A stretch of DNA of 64,000 nucleotides from Spirochaetaceae bacterium (GTDB taxonomy: Bacteria; Myxococcota_A; UBA9160; UBA4427): assembly GCA_020632655.1 (NCBI GenBank), contig JACKFD010000005.1:124001-188000 (forward strand). The letters run 5' to 3'. A model generated the notes under the pieces. That model ran no database searches. It was not told where the DNA came from and worked only from the letters and a program-made list of their open reading frames with translations. Position 1 is the first letter of the stretch. Each line of letters starts with the position of its first letter. This document shows, in pieces, positions 1-8,551 of this stretch. The position numbers were made by a program, and so were the translations under genes.

Positions 1-1
1 G

Positions 2-853
2 ATGTTGAAGCTGCTCGATCCCGTGTCGATGCGCGGCACGATCGTCGGCGTGCCGATCGCGAACCTGACGGCCTTCCGTCGGGGCTCGCGCTACCTGCCC
101 GATCGCCGGGACCTGAACCGCTACTTCCCGGGCCGGCCGACCGGCAGCTCGGCGTCGCGGATCGCGCACGGCCTCTTCACGAACGTCGTGCGCGGCTGCG
201 AGGCCGTCATCGACATCCACACGGGGTCCTTCCACCGCTCGAACCTGCCCCAGCTGCGCTCGAACCTGGCGGATCCTGGGACGGTCGTGCTCAGCATCGC
301 CTTCGGCGCCCGGACCGTCGTGAACAACGCAGGGCGGCTCGGCACGCTCCGGCGGGCCGCGACCGACGCCGGGATCCCCGCGATCACGATGGAGGCCGGC
401 GAGCCGGCACGCTTCCAGGAAGAGGACGTGGCGGAGGGGCTCGACGGTCTGTTCCGACTCTTCCGCTCGCTCGGCATGATCGAGACCGGGGACGAGGTGC
501 CGCCGCCCCGACCCTCGCCGGTGATGGCCTTCCTCAAGACGCGCTGGGTGCGCTGCGATCAGGGCGGCATCCTCGTCTCGCGCGTGAAGCTCGGCGAGCC
601 CGTCGTCGCCGGCCAGGCGCTCGGCACGATCTCGGATCCGCTCTCGGAGGAAGAAGAGACGGTCGTGTCGCCGATCTCCGGGACGGTGCTCGGGATGGCG
701 ATGGACCAGGTCGTGATGCCCGGCTTCGCGGCCTATCACATCGGCTACGAGGAACGACCGCTGGTTCCCAACCTCGCTTCGGAGACCGCTGCACCCGAGA
801 CGATGGTGCCCAGCGACCCCGAGGGATTGGACCTCGAAGAGCGACCCGAGTAG
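2..853 (+). CDS. Succinylglutamate desuccinylase/aspartoacylase family protein (5' end cut)
   Basis: Zinc-dependent deacylase/carboxypeptidase-like protein of the AstE/AspA branch of the M14 fold. Visible are the family signature DLNRYFPG (residues 37-44 of the visible part), the third zinc ligand in DIHTG (71-75) and the candidate catalytic glutamate region MEAGE (130-134). The C-terminal third (about 185-240) is a small beta-rich domain with GGILVSRVKLGEPV, as is usual in the family. The first zinc-ligand motif (an HGxE type) is not present, so the gene almost certainly begins upstream of the window and the ATG at position 2 is internal. It ends 9 bp before the 7TM gene, so the two are probably cotranscribed. 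The acyl substrate cannot be read from sequence; the neighbouring amidoligase suggests removal of an acyl or amino-acyl group. Confidence 0.85.
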   Translation: MLKLLDPVSMRGTIVGVPIANLTAFRRGSRYLPDRRDLNRYFPGRPTGSSASRIAHGLFTNVVRGCEAVIDIHTGSFHRSNLPQLRSNLADPGTVVLSIAFGARTVVNNAGRLGTLRRAATDAGIPAITMEAGEPARFQEEDVAEGLDGLFRLFRSLGMIETGDEVPPPRPSPVMAFLKTRWVRCDQGGILVSRVKLGEPVVAGQALGTISDPLSEEEETVVSPISGTVLGMAMDQVVMPGFAAYHIGYEERPLVPNLASETAAPETMVPSDPEGLDLEERPE

Positions 854-862
854 CGTGCCGCC

Positions 863-2443
863 ATGAATCGCGTCGTCCTCTCGACCGCGGCCGCCCTCTT
901 CCTGCTGGGCGGATCGATCTTCCTCTACAAGCACGTCTCGCTGGGCATGGCACTCTGGCCCGATCCGAGTGCACGGGTCTGGCGCATCGACTTCGGCATG
1001 ACCGTGCGCGGCGATGGCCGCCCGGCGCAGATCGAGCTCGCGATTCCGGAGTCGGACGAGCGGCAGAACGTGCTCGACGAGGAGTCGATCGACGACGGAC
1101 TCGCGCTGCGCATCGTCGACGACGAGAAGGGGCGTCGCGCGATCTGGTCCGGTCGCATCGACGGCACGCGCCACCTCGCCTACGGCGTCCGCATCCACAT
1201 CCCGCGTGCGGAGGTCGAGATCGACGCCGAGCGGGTCGGACTCGTTCCGGCCCCGCGCGGTCGCCGCCCCGCGCCGAAGCCGTCGCCCGAGGTGCAGACC
1301 CTCCTGAAGGAGCTCGGGATGGCCGACGGCGAGGATCCCGAGGCGATCATCGCCAGCAGCTTCTCCTTCGTCGTCCACGACATCGAGACCGCCGCCAACG
1401 GCAGCGACGACCCGCGCATCGTCCTGCGCACCCGCGAAGGCAGCAACGAGGGCAAGACCCGGCTGCTCCTCGACCTGCTCCGCGGCGCGGGCGTCGAGAG
1501 CCGGCTCGCCTCGGGCGTACGCCTGCGCAGCCGGGGTCAGAGCTGGATCGAACGCTTCGTCGAGGCGGCGGCGGACGGTCGGGCCGTGCCGCTGATCGTG
1601 AGCTCCGAGAGGCCGAACGACTTTCCCGCGAACTTCCTGCTGCTCAAGCGCGGCGAAGGGGAGGTGCTCCAGACGCAGGGCCTGCAGGCCTCGTCCTTCG
1701 ACGTCTCCGTGCTGCGCGAGACGCTCCCGCCCGACGAGATGGCGGCCTTCGTCGCGCCGCACAACCCCTTCTGGCGTGCGATCTCGCTCTACCGCCTGCC
1801 GATCGAGACGCGCCGCATCCTCTCGATCCTGCTCGTGATCCCGCTCGCGGCCCTCGTCGCGGCGGGCTACCGCAACCTCGTCGGTGTGCGCACCTTCGGC
1901 ACCTTCATGCCGCTCCTGCTCGCGCTCTCGCTCTACGAGACGAACGTCGTGATCGGTGTCCTGCTCGTGGCCGTCTGCCTCGCGGTCGGCGTCTTCGGCC
2001 GGCTGCTGCTCGACCGGTTGCGACTGCTCTTCGTCCCGCGCATCTGCCTGCTGCTGAGCCTCGTGATCCTGACGGTCACGAGCCTCGCGCAGATCGGCTA
2101 CGCGTGGGGCGGGCGCGAGCTGATGGGCGGTCTGCTCTTCCCGATCGTGATCCTCGCGATGCTGATCGAGCGCATCTCGGTGAACACGATGGAGGAGGGC
2201 ATGCGTTCGACGGCGCAGCTGCTAATCGGCTCCTTCGGGCTCTCGGCCCTCGTCTATCCGCTCTTCCGCTCGGCGGGCCTCGGTCATCTCTTCCTCGGCT
2301 TCCCCGAGCTGATCTTCTGCGTGATGGCGTGCCTCGTGCTGATGGGCGGCTACACGGGCTATCGCGTGGCGGAGCTCGTGCGCTTCCGATCGCTGCTCGA
2401 CGCCCCGGAGCCGGGCGATGCCGGTCCGGGGAGCCGGGCGTGA
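863..2443 (+). CDS. Inactive transglutaminase-like protein fused to seven-TM domain (UUP1 type)
   Basis: 526-residue inner-membrane protein. Residues about 5-22 form an N-terminal membrane anchor, about 30-310 an extracytoplasmic transglutaminase-like domain, and about 317-515 a bundle of hydrophobic helices starting at RRILSILLVIPLAAL. This matches the known family of inactive transglutaminase domains fused to 7TM modules, described from comparative genomics next to ATP-grasp amidoligases. No Cys-His-Asp triad was recognised in the transglutaminase part, as expected for that family. It lies 9 bp after the AstE/AspA-like gene and overlaps or abuts the ATP-grasp gene, so an operon is likely. 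Proposed role (inference): membrane platform that binds the product of the ligase. Confidence 0.85.
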   Translation: MNRVVLSTAAALFLLGGSIFLYKHVSLGMALWPDPSARVWRIDFGMTVRGDGRPAQIELAIPESDERQNVLDEESIDDGLALRIVDDEKGRRAIWSGRIDGTRHLAYGVRIHIPRAEVEIDAERVGLVPAPRGRRPAPKPSPEVQTLLKELGMADGEDPEAIIASSFSFVVHDIETAANGSDDPRIVLRTREGSNEGKTRLLLDLLRGAGVESRLASGVRLRSRGQSWIERFVEAAADGRAVPLIVSSERPNDFPANFLLLKRGEGEVLQTQGLQASSFDVSVLRETLPPDEMAAFVAPHNPFWRAISLYRLPIETRRILSILLVIPLAALVAAGYRNLVGVRTFGTFMPLLLALSLYETNVVIGVLLVAVCLAVGVFGRLLLDRLRLLFVPRICLLLSLVILTVTSLAQIGYAWGGRELMGGLLFPIVILAMLIERISVNTMEEGMRSTAQLLIGSFGLSALVYPLFRSAGLGHLFLGFPELIFCVMACLVLMGGYTGYRVAELVRFRSLLDAPEPGDAGPGSRA

Positions 2444-2477
2444 TCGAGCCGCGCGACGCGGGTCGGGGGGGCGCGGC

Positions 2478-3434
2478 ATGCTGAAGCCCTGGAAGGCGCT
2501 GCGACGACGCGGCGTGCTCGGCATCAACCAGCGCAACGTCCTGTTCACCCAGGGCGAGAACCCGCGCCGGCTCTACCCCCTCGTCGACGACAAGCTCGAG
2601 ACGAAGCGCCTCTGCCGCGAGGCGGGCCTCTCGGTCGCATCGGTGCTCGCGAAGGCGGAGACCCACGTCGAGGTCAAGCGGCTCGTCGCGGCGCTCGTCG
2701 GGCGATCGGACTTCGTGCTGAAGCCGGCGCGCGGGGCGATGGGCAACGGGATCATGGTGGTGGGGGAGGCGACGGAGGAGGGATGGCTTACCCTCGGCGG
2801 TCGTCGGATCACGCGGGACGAGCTCGCCTACCATGCAGCCAGCATCATCTCGGGGCTCTACGCGCTCGGGGGGCACCCCGACGTGGCCTTCGCGGAGGAG
2901 CGTCTCTCCGTGCACCCCGAGTTCGAACGCGTCGCCTATCAAGGCGTGCCCGACGTCCGCATCATCGTCTTCCGGGGCGTGCCCGTCATGGCGATGACCC
3001 GGCTTCCGACGAAGCAATCCGGCGGGCGCGCCAACCTCCATCAGGGCGCGGTCGGCGCGGGCATCGACCTCGTCACGGGTCGGGCGAACCACGCCGTGAT
3101 CCGCAATCGACCGATCGAGCTGCATCCGGATACGGGCGGGTCGGTCGTCGGCTTCGAGATCCCATCGTTTCGCGAGGCCGTCGGGGTGGCGGTGCGGTCC
3201 ACGGATCGAACGGGACTGGGCTACGTCGGGGCGGACGTCGTGATCGATGCGGAGCGGGGGCCGATGGTGCTCGAGCTGAACGCGCGGCCCGGGCTGGCGA
3301 TCCAGCTCGCGAATCGCGAGGGTCTGCTGCCGCGGCTCGACGCGATCCGGTCCCGGGTCGTACCCGGCATGTCGATCGAGGAGCGGATCGCGCTCGGACT
3401 CGAGATCGCGGGGCAGGTGTCATGCGTCGCATGA
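2478..3434 (+). CDS. RimK-related ATP-grasp ligase (alpha-L-glutamate ligase-like)
   Basis: 318-residue ATP-grasp enzyme of the family usually labelled alpha-L-glutamate ligase-related protein, which forms amide bonds through an acyl-phosphate. The ATP-binding lysine/glycine loop is DFVLKPARGAMGNG (about residues 77-90) and the Mg2+-binding strand is LELNARPG (264-271). The ATG at 2478 gives MLKPWKALRR and the conserved GINQRN start; reading further upstream would add 20 low-complexity residues and overlap the preceding gene. The next gene starts 13 bp before this one stops. Genes of this family are repeatedly linked to the inactive transglutaminase/7TM protein, as here. The acceptor substrate is unknown. 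Confidence 0.85.
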   Translation: MLKPWKALRRRGVLGINQRNVLFTQGENPRRLYPLVDDKLETKRLCREAGLSVASVLAKAETHVEVKRLVAALVGRSDFVLKPARGAMGNGIMVVGEATEEGWLTLGGRRITRDELAYHAASIISGLYALGGHPDVAFAEERLSVHPEFERVAYQGVPDVRIIVFRGVPVMAMTRLPTKQSGGRANLHQGAVGAGIDLVTGRANHAVIRNRPIELHPDTGGSVVGFEIPSFREAVGVAVRSTDRTGLGYVGADVVIDAERGPMVLELNARPGLAIQLANREGLLPRLDAIRSRVVPGMSIEERIALGLEIAGQVSCVA

Positions 3435-4753
3435 ATCGGAGGACCCGTCGGGAGGGATCGAGTGGGCTGCGCCTCGCGCTGGCCTGCGCGATGGCGCTCG
3501 CGATCGGTGCCCCGATCGCCGGGGACGCAGGGCGCGCGCTCGCCGAGTCCGCGCCGGAGGCACCCGCACCCGAGGTGCCGGCACAGCCGGTCGAGCCCGT
3601 CGAGTACGACGTGGTCTTCGACGTCGGGATCGTGCCGAGCGAGAAGAGCGCGCACGTGCGGATCGATCTCTCGCCGGCGGGCGGCAAGGTCGTGCGCTGG
3701 ATCCGCTTCTCCTTCGATCCCCTGCGCTACCGCGCGATCGAGGCGTCGGGAAAGCTCGAGGAGGTCGAGGGCGGCATGCTCTGGACCCCGCCCGAGCGCG
3801 GCGGATTCCTCCGCTACGTCTTCGACATCGACCATCTGCGCGGCGACCGGACCTACGACTCCCGATGTGCGAAGAAGTGGGCGATCCTGCGCGGCGAGGA
3901 CCTCGTGCCGCGCACGCGGATCAGCACGGCGGACGGTGCGACCTCGAAGTCGGTGCTGCGTCTGCGCCTGCCGGAGGGATGGAGCGCGGCCGTGCCCTAC
4001 GAGTCCGTCGGGCGCGGTCGCTACGCCCTCGACAACGAGCGCACGAACTTCGATCGGCCCGGCGGCTGGTTCGCCTTCGGCAAGCTCGGCGTGCTGCGGG
4101 AGCGGATCTCGGGGACGCAGATCGCGGTGGCCGGGCCGGCGGGGCAGGGCGTCCGGCGGATGGACCTGCTGGCGATGCTCAAGTGGACGCTGCCCTCCGT
4201 GAAGGAGGTCTTCGGAGAGCTGCCCGATCGGCTGCAGCTGGTGGTGGCCGGGGATCCGATGTGGCGCGGGGGGCTCTCCGGGCCGAACTCGCTCTACCTG
4301 CACGCCGGATTGCCGCTCATCGCCTCCGACGGCTCGAGTGCGCCCCTTCACGAGATCATGCACACGATCATGCACGCCCGCTCGGGCGACGGCGGGCAAT
4401 GGATCGTCGAAGGGATCGCGGAGTACTACTCGATCGCGCTGCTGCGGCGCTCCGGCACGATCACGGCGAGGCGCTACCAGCGCGCGATCGACGGCGTCCG
4501 GAAGCGGGCCCAGCCGGAATCGGCCTCGCTCTCCACCCCGATGAACGGGGCGCTCCGCGCCCGTGCCGTGCTGCTCATGATGGAGGTCGACGATCTCGTC
4601 CGGGACGCGACCGCGGGTGCGAAGAGCCTCGACGACGTGGTGCGATCGCTGCGATCGGCGGACGACGTCGTCACCCCGGAGCATTTCCGGCGGACCGTCG
4701 CGCGCGTGGCCGGACGCGACCTGGACGCCTTCTTCGACCGACTTCGGCGTTGA
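3422..4753 (+). CDS. Secreted M61-like zinc metallopeptidase
   Basis: 443-residue protein with a basic N-terminus and hydrophobic stretch (about 17-40, LRLALACAMALAIGAPIAG) typical of a Sec signal peptide. The gluzincin motif HEIMH lies at 310-314 and the downstream zinc-ligand segment EGIAEYY about 16-20 residues later; together they define an M1/M61-type active site. The N-terminal 250 residues are beta-rich, as in glycyl-aminopeptidase-like M61 proteins. The ATG at 3422 overlaps the ATP-grasp stop by 13 bp, so it is translationally coupled to that gene and probably the last member of the operon. An export signal puts it in the periplasm or outside. Substrate unknown; an amide-linked product of the adjacent ligase is a reasonable guess only. 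Confidence 0.75.
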   Translation: MRRMNRRTRREGSSGLRLALACAMALAIGAPIAGDAGRALAESAPEAPAPEVPAQPVEPVEYDVVFDVGIVPSEKSAHVRIDLSPAGGKVVRWIRFSFDPLRYRAIEASGKLEEVEGGMLWTPPERGGFLRYVFDIDHLRGDRTYDSRCAKKWAILRGEDLVPRTRISTADGATSKSVLRLRLPEGWSAAVPYESVGRGRYALDNERTNFDRPGGWFAFGKLGVLRERISGTQIAVAGPAGQGVRRMDLLAMLKWTLPSVKEVFGELPDRLQLVVAGDPMWRGGLSGPNSLYLHAGLPLIASDGSSAPLHEIMHTIMHARSGDGGQWIVEGIAEYYSIALLRRSGTITARRYQRAIDGVRKRAQPESASLSTPMNGALRARAVLLMMEVDDLVRDATAGAKSLDDVVRSLRSADDVVTPEHFRRTVARVAGRDLDAFFDRLRR

Positions 4754-4799
4754 AATTCCCGCCCGACCCGTCCATCGTAGGGCCCACGGGAGGGACGAC

Positions 4800-6053
4800 A
4801 TGGACCGCAGGGACTTCATCAAGACGATCGGCTACGCGGGCGGCGCGGCGACGGCGCTCGGCACGCTCGCCGGCGGACTCGGCGCGAGCGCGGCTGCCGC
4901 GGCGCATCACGAGACGACCGGGAACGGCACGCAGGCGCGGACGGCGATGGGCGAGCTGCTCGACGCGATCCGCGAGGTCGAGACGAACCTGATCACGGCC
5001 GAGCGCGGATTCACGGATCCCGCCGACCTGGCCGAGGCCGAGCGCGCCCTCGCGCACATCCTGCACACGGCCCTCGAGTTCTGGCTCGAGGCCAAGCCGA
5101 ACAGGCCCGTCTTCAAGCCCTACGTCACCCCGACCCGGAAGCTGCTCGGCTGCAACCCGGACTCGGTCTACTACTTCGCGCCGATCCGCGACGACCGGAG
5201 CTACCGCATCACGGGCAATGTCGGCGCCGCGACCTTCACCTCCTTCACGATCGAGCGCGGCAGTCAGGAAGGCCACGCCGCCCGCGGATCGATCGCGGCG
5301 ATCAGCGACGAGGACATGGAGATCGCGCACGACGGCAGCTACGAGATCACGGTCAGCCGCGACAAGCCCGCCCGGGGCAACTGGCTGCCCCTCGGCGACG
5401 GGGCGAGCCAGGTCACGACCCGCCACTACCACGAGTCGCGCCAGAACGTCGCGGCGATCCCGGGGCGGGTGATCCCGATCTCGATCGAGACGCTCGATCC
5501 GGAGCCGCTCGCGCCCTACGGCGGGGACGAGGAGATCGCGGCACATCTGCGCTGGATCGCGAACTTCGTGCGCGAGCACTCGGCGATGACCTTCCAGAAG
5601 ACCTCGCCCGAGATGGCGAAGCAGCTCGGCTGGGTCTCGCTCGTGCCGAACCGCTTCAACGCCCCGGGTCAATGGAAGTCGGCCTCCGGCGACAACGCCT
5701 ACGGCAATACCCACGCCTGGTACAACCAGGCCCTCTACGAGCTCGCCGACGACGAGGCCCTCGTCATCACGGGCCGTTTCCCGGCCTGCCGCTTCGCGAA
5801 CGTCGTGCTCTGGAACCACTTCATGCAGAGCTACGACTACGCGAACCGCCAGATCTCGCTGAACCGCAACCAGGTCCACTACGAGAAGGACGGCAGCTTC
5901 CGGATCGTCGTGGCCCATCGCGACCCCGGCGTGCCGAACTGGCTCGACACGGAAGGTCGTCGCGCCGGCACGATCTACTGGCGCTACGTCTTCCCGACGG
6001 AGACGCCGCAGCGCCCGAAGACGAAGGTCGTCAAGCTCGACTCGCTCGCCTGA
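4800..6053 (+). CDS. Tat-exported DUF1214/DUF1254-family protein
   Basis: 417-residue protein beginning MDRRDFIKTIG, a good twin-arginine motif followed by an Ala/Gly-rich hydrophobic stretch ending near residue 38, so export in folded form is expected. The body matches the DUF1214 type: the NPDSVYYFAPI segment, followed by beta-rich GNVGAATFTSFTIE and, near the C-terminus, RFPACRFANVVLWN and GTIYWRYVFP. No enzymatic residues are established for the family. A second, leaderless family member lies at 59252-60490. The ATG at 4800 follows GGGAGGGACGAC, a usable ribosome binding site. It starts 46 bp after the metallopeptidase and may still belong to that transcript. Confidence 0.75.
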   Translation: MDRRDFIKTIGYAGGAATALGTLAGGLGASAAAAAHHETTGNGTQARTAMGELLDAIREVETNLITAERGFTDPADLAEAERALAHILHTALEFWLEAKPNRPVFKPYVTPTRKLLGCNPDSVYYFAPIRDDRSYRITGNVGAATFTSFTIERGSQEGHAARGSIAAISDEDMEIAHDGSYEITVSRDKPARGNWLPLGDGASQVTTRHYHESRQNVAAIPGRVIPISIETLDPEPLAPYGGDEEIAAHLRWIANFVREHSAMTFQKTSPEMAKQLGWVSLVPNRFNAPGQWKSASGDNAYGNTHAWYNQALYELADDEALVITGRFPACRFANVVLWNHFMQSYDYANRQISLNRNQVHYEKDGSFRIVVAHRDPGVPNWLDTEGRRAGTIYWRYVFPTETPQRPKTKVVKLDSLA

Positions 6054-6114
6054 CCGGGGGCACGTTCATCTCGCTCGGCGGACATGGACTGGCTCGGCGC
6101 CGCACATCGTCGTG

Positions 6115-6243
6115 CGTGCCCGGGCCGGGCCGAGCGGGGGTACCGTGCTCGAACATGCTCGCCTGGAAGTCTGCGGCGCATCCTCGGACTGCGGGGCGCG
6201 CCTGCGCAACTGCGCGCGGCACCCCCGCTCGGCCCGTCCCCGG
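6115..6243 (+). repeat. 129-bp repeat element, copy 1 (inverted relative to copy 2)
   Basis: Aligns without gaps over about 129 bp to the reverse complement of 6437-6565. Its own ends are near-perfect inverted repeats of each other (GCCGAGCGGGGGTACCGTGC at the left, reverse complement of the right end reads the same with two changes), so a single strand can fold into a long hairpin. The middle contains a second conserved block, GCGGGGCGCGCCTGCGCAAC. Size and structure resemble a small non-autonomous (MITE- or REP-like) element. No open reading frame is needed to explain it. Confidence 0.75.
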
Positions 6244-6245
6244 TA

Positions 6246-6267
6246 GGGCGGGGGTGTACGGGGTGGG
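6246..6267 (+). other. Potential G-quadruplex motif between the repeat copies
   Basis: Four guanine runs of 3, 5, 4 and 3 bases with loops of 1, 5 and 1 bases, on the plus strand, directly after repeat copy 1. It fits the canonical G3+N1-7 pattern. In a GC-rich genome such motifs also arise by chance, so function is only possible. Confidence 0.4.
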
Positions 6268-6436
6268 TCCTGGCGGTCGGGGTGCCGTGGGTGCCGGGCA
6301 GACATTCGAGCGGCGAACGAGTCGCGCTCGGTGCTGTAGATGAAGCGACGGGGCGAGCTCGTCAGCTCGTCTCTCTGAAGGAACGCATCCCCGCCCGTCT
6401 CGAACGCCAGGTCCTGATCCGCGAAGCAGCATCGGT

Positions 6437-6565
6437 CCGAGGACGGGCGGCGAGGGGGTGCCGCGCGCAGTTGCGCAGGCGCGCCCCGCAGCTCGAGTGA
6501 GCACGATCGCCTTCCAGCCGAGCATGTTTGAGCACGGTACCCCCTCGCCGACCGGCCCTGGCACG
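6437..6565 (-). repeat. 129-bp repeat element, copy 2
   Basis: Reverse-orientation partner of 6115-6243. Its two terminal arms read GGCGAGGGGGT where copy 1 has CGAGCGGGGGT-type arms: the substitutions in one arm are matched in the opposite arm of the same copy, so hairpin pairing is preserved while the sequence changes. Conserved internal blocks include GCGGGGCGCGCCTGCGCAAC and, on the minus strand, CATGCTCG. 193 bp separate the copies; no target-site duplication could be recognised around the pair. Confidence 0.75.
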
Positions 6566-6618
6566 AACGGCGGGGTGCCGAGCAAGGCCGCGCGTCAAGG
6601 GAAGGACGGCGATGCGTG

Positions 6619-8439
6619 CTAGGCGTTCGTGAGGGCGGTGCGGAGGTCGCTCTGCGTCTCGTCGCCGAGGTCGTCGATCAGGCCGAGGGTCTGCATGTCG
6701 TACATGCGTCGGTAGTGCCCGCTCGGGCGCGCCATCAGCGCGTCGTGGCTGCCCTCTTCGATGATCTCGCCGTGCTGGAAGACGAGGATGCGGTCGACCT
6801 GTCGGATCGTCGACAGGCGATGGGCGATCATGACCGCCGTGCGTCCCGCGACGAGCGCCCGGATCGCGTCCTGGATCAGCGACTCGGTCAGCGAGTCGAG
6901 GCTCGAGGTCGCCTCGTCGAAGATCAGGATGCGCGCGTCGGAGAGGATCGCCCGGGCGATCGCGACACGTTGGCGCTCGCCGCCCGAGAGCTTGATGCCC
7001 CGCTCGCCGACGAGGGTGTCGTAGCCCTTCTCGAGACGCGAGATGAACTCGTCCGCGTGGGCGCGGCGCGCGGCGTCGATCACCTCGGCGCGTGACGCGC
7101 CCGGTCGTGCGTAGGCGATGTTCTCGGCGAGCGAGCGATGGAAGAGGATCGGCTCCTGGGGCACGAGGGCGAGGTGGCGGCGCAGGCTCTCCTGGCGGAC
7201 GGCGGCGATGTCCTGGCCGTCGATCCGGATCGTCCCGCGTTCGAGGTCGTAGAGGCGCTGGAGCAGCTTGATGAACGTCGTCTTGCCGGCGCCCGACTCG
7301 CCGACGAGGGCGACGCGCTCGCCGGGAGCGATGCGCAGGTCGAGCCGTTCGAAGACGTCGTGGTCCTGCTTCGGGTAGCGGAAGCCGACGCCCTCGAAGA
7401 CGATCTCGCCGGGCCCCGGACGGAACTCCGGCGCGTCCGCTTGGTCGGCGACCTGCGGCGTGGTCAGCGAGAACTCGACGAGATCGTCGATCTCGTTCAC
7501 GGACTGCTGGAAGTTGCGGATCTGCCAGCCGAGGTTCCGGAGCGAGATGCGGACCAGGAAGTAGGTCGTCAGCACGTAGACGACGTCGCCGAGCGTCGCG
7601 CGTCCCTCCGCCAGGAGCGAGAGCGAGACCGTGAGCAGTACGGCGATCATGCTCGTCAGCAGGATCGACTGGACGAGCCCGGCGTCGACGCTGCGTGACC
7701 AGGACGCCCGCGCGAGCCTTCGCCATCGCCAGGTCACGTCGACCATCCGCTCGTACTCGCGCGCCTCGGCGCCGAAGGACTTGACGACGGGGTTGCAGGT
7801 GATCGCATCCGCGAGGGCGCCCCCCATCGCGGTATCCGCCTCGGCCGCTCGCACGTTCGCGGGTGCCACGTAGCCGAGGGAGAGCGCGGCGCTCAGCCCC
7901 ATGAAGACGAGGACCATGCCGCCGAACCAGAGCCCGAGGGCTACGTGCCGCATCGACATGGCGATCGTGAAGCCGATCAGCATGGCGATGGGTGGCCCGA
8001 GCTCGACGACGAGTGCGTCCGCGAGTCGATCGTAGGCCGACATGCCCCGGGTGATCTTGCGGACCGTCGAGCCGGCGAAGTGGTTGACGTGCCAGTCCGT
8101 GCTGAAGCGCTGGACCCAGCTGAATCCGTCGAGGACGAGCTCCTGCATGACCTCGGCGGCGAAGTACATCCAGAGCCGCAGCTGCACCTGATGGGCGACG
8201 AGCAGCGCGACGTAGACGCCGACGAGCTCGAGCAGCGCGCGATGGGCGGCGTCGATCGGAGCGGTGGCGCCCACGAAGTCCTCGACGGACGAGAGCAGGG
8301 CGGCGGCCCGATCGGGCACCAGCACCTCGAGCAGGACCGTGGTCGAGACGGCCAGCACGATCGTCGCGAAGCGGAAGGGTCGGCGTCGCCAGTAGCCCCA
8401 GACGAAGGCGATGACGTCGACGAGGGAGACGCGGACCAA
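6619..8439 (-). CDS. ABC exporter, fused membrane and ATPase domains
   Basis: 606-residue half-transporter of the ABCB/MsbA-like exporter type. Residues about 1-320 form the six-helix membrane domain; the ATPase follows with Walker A GESGAGKTT (about 377-385), the signature LSGGERQR (about 483-490), Walker B ILIFDEATSS (about 500-509) and the H-loop AHRLST. It should act as a homodimer, or with a partner not seen here. No substrate-binding protein or accessory gene is adjacent, and the exported compound cannot be inferred. It is divergent from the amidohydrolase at 8552, with 112 bp between the starts that must carry both promoters. Confidence 0.9.
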   Translation of the reverse strand: MVRVSLVDVIAFVWGYWRRRPFRFATIVLAVSTTVLLEVLVPDRAAALLSSVEDFVGATAPIDAAHRALLELVGVYVALLVAHQVQLRLWMYFAAEVMQELVLDGFSWVQRFSTDWHVNHFAGSTVRKITRGMSAYDRLADALVVELGPPIAMLIGFTIAMSMRHVALGLWFGGMVLVFMGLSAALSLGYVAPANVRAAEADTAMGGALADAITCNPVVKSFGAEAREYERMVDVTWRWRRLARASWSRSVDAGLVQSILLTSMIAVLLTVSLSLLAEGRATLGDVVYVLTTYFLVRISLRNLGWQIRNFQQSVNEIDDLVEFSLTTPQVADQADAPEFRPGPGEIVFEGVGFRYPKQDHDVFERLDLRIAPGERVALVGESGAGKTTFIKLLQRLYDLERGTIRIDGQDIAAVRQESLRRHLALVPQEPILFHRSLAENIAYARPGASRAEVIDAARRAHADEFISRLEKGYDTLVGERGIKLSGGERQRVAIARAILSDARILIFDEATSSLDSLTESLIQDAIRALVAGRTAVMIAHRLSTIRQVDRILVFQHGEIIEEGSHDALMARPSGHYRRMYDMQTLGLIDDLGDETQSDLRTALTNA

Positions 8440-8551
8440 GGGAGACTCCAGGCGGGCGGTGCGGGAGTATGCCGCGGATCCCCCGAACGGGCCGGCGCCC
8501 GCTCGGGTCGAGCGGTAGCGTTCGGCGACGGAACGATCGGAGGAGGCAGGG

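Larger units (their letters stand above)
6054..6618. other. Non-coding stretch between DUF1214 gene and ABC exporter
   Basis: About 565 bp without a credible gene. It holds two copies of a 129-bp repeat in inverted orientation (annotated separately) and a guanine-rich tract. Reading frames that cross it show only Arg/Pro/Ala-rich shadow translation. The flanking genes are convergent (plus-strand gene ends at 6053, minus-strand gene ends at 6619), so it is a gene-end region, not a promoter region. Confidence 0.7.
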
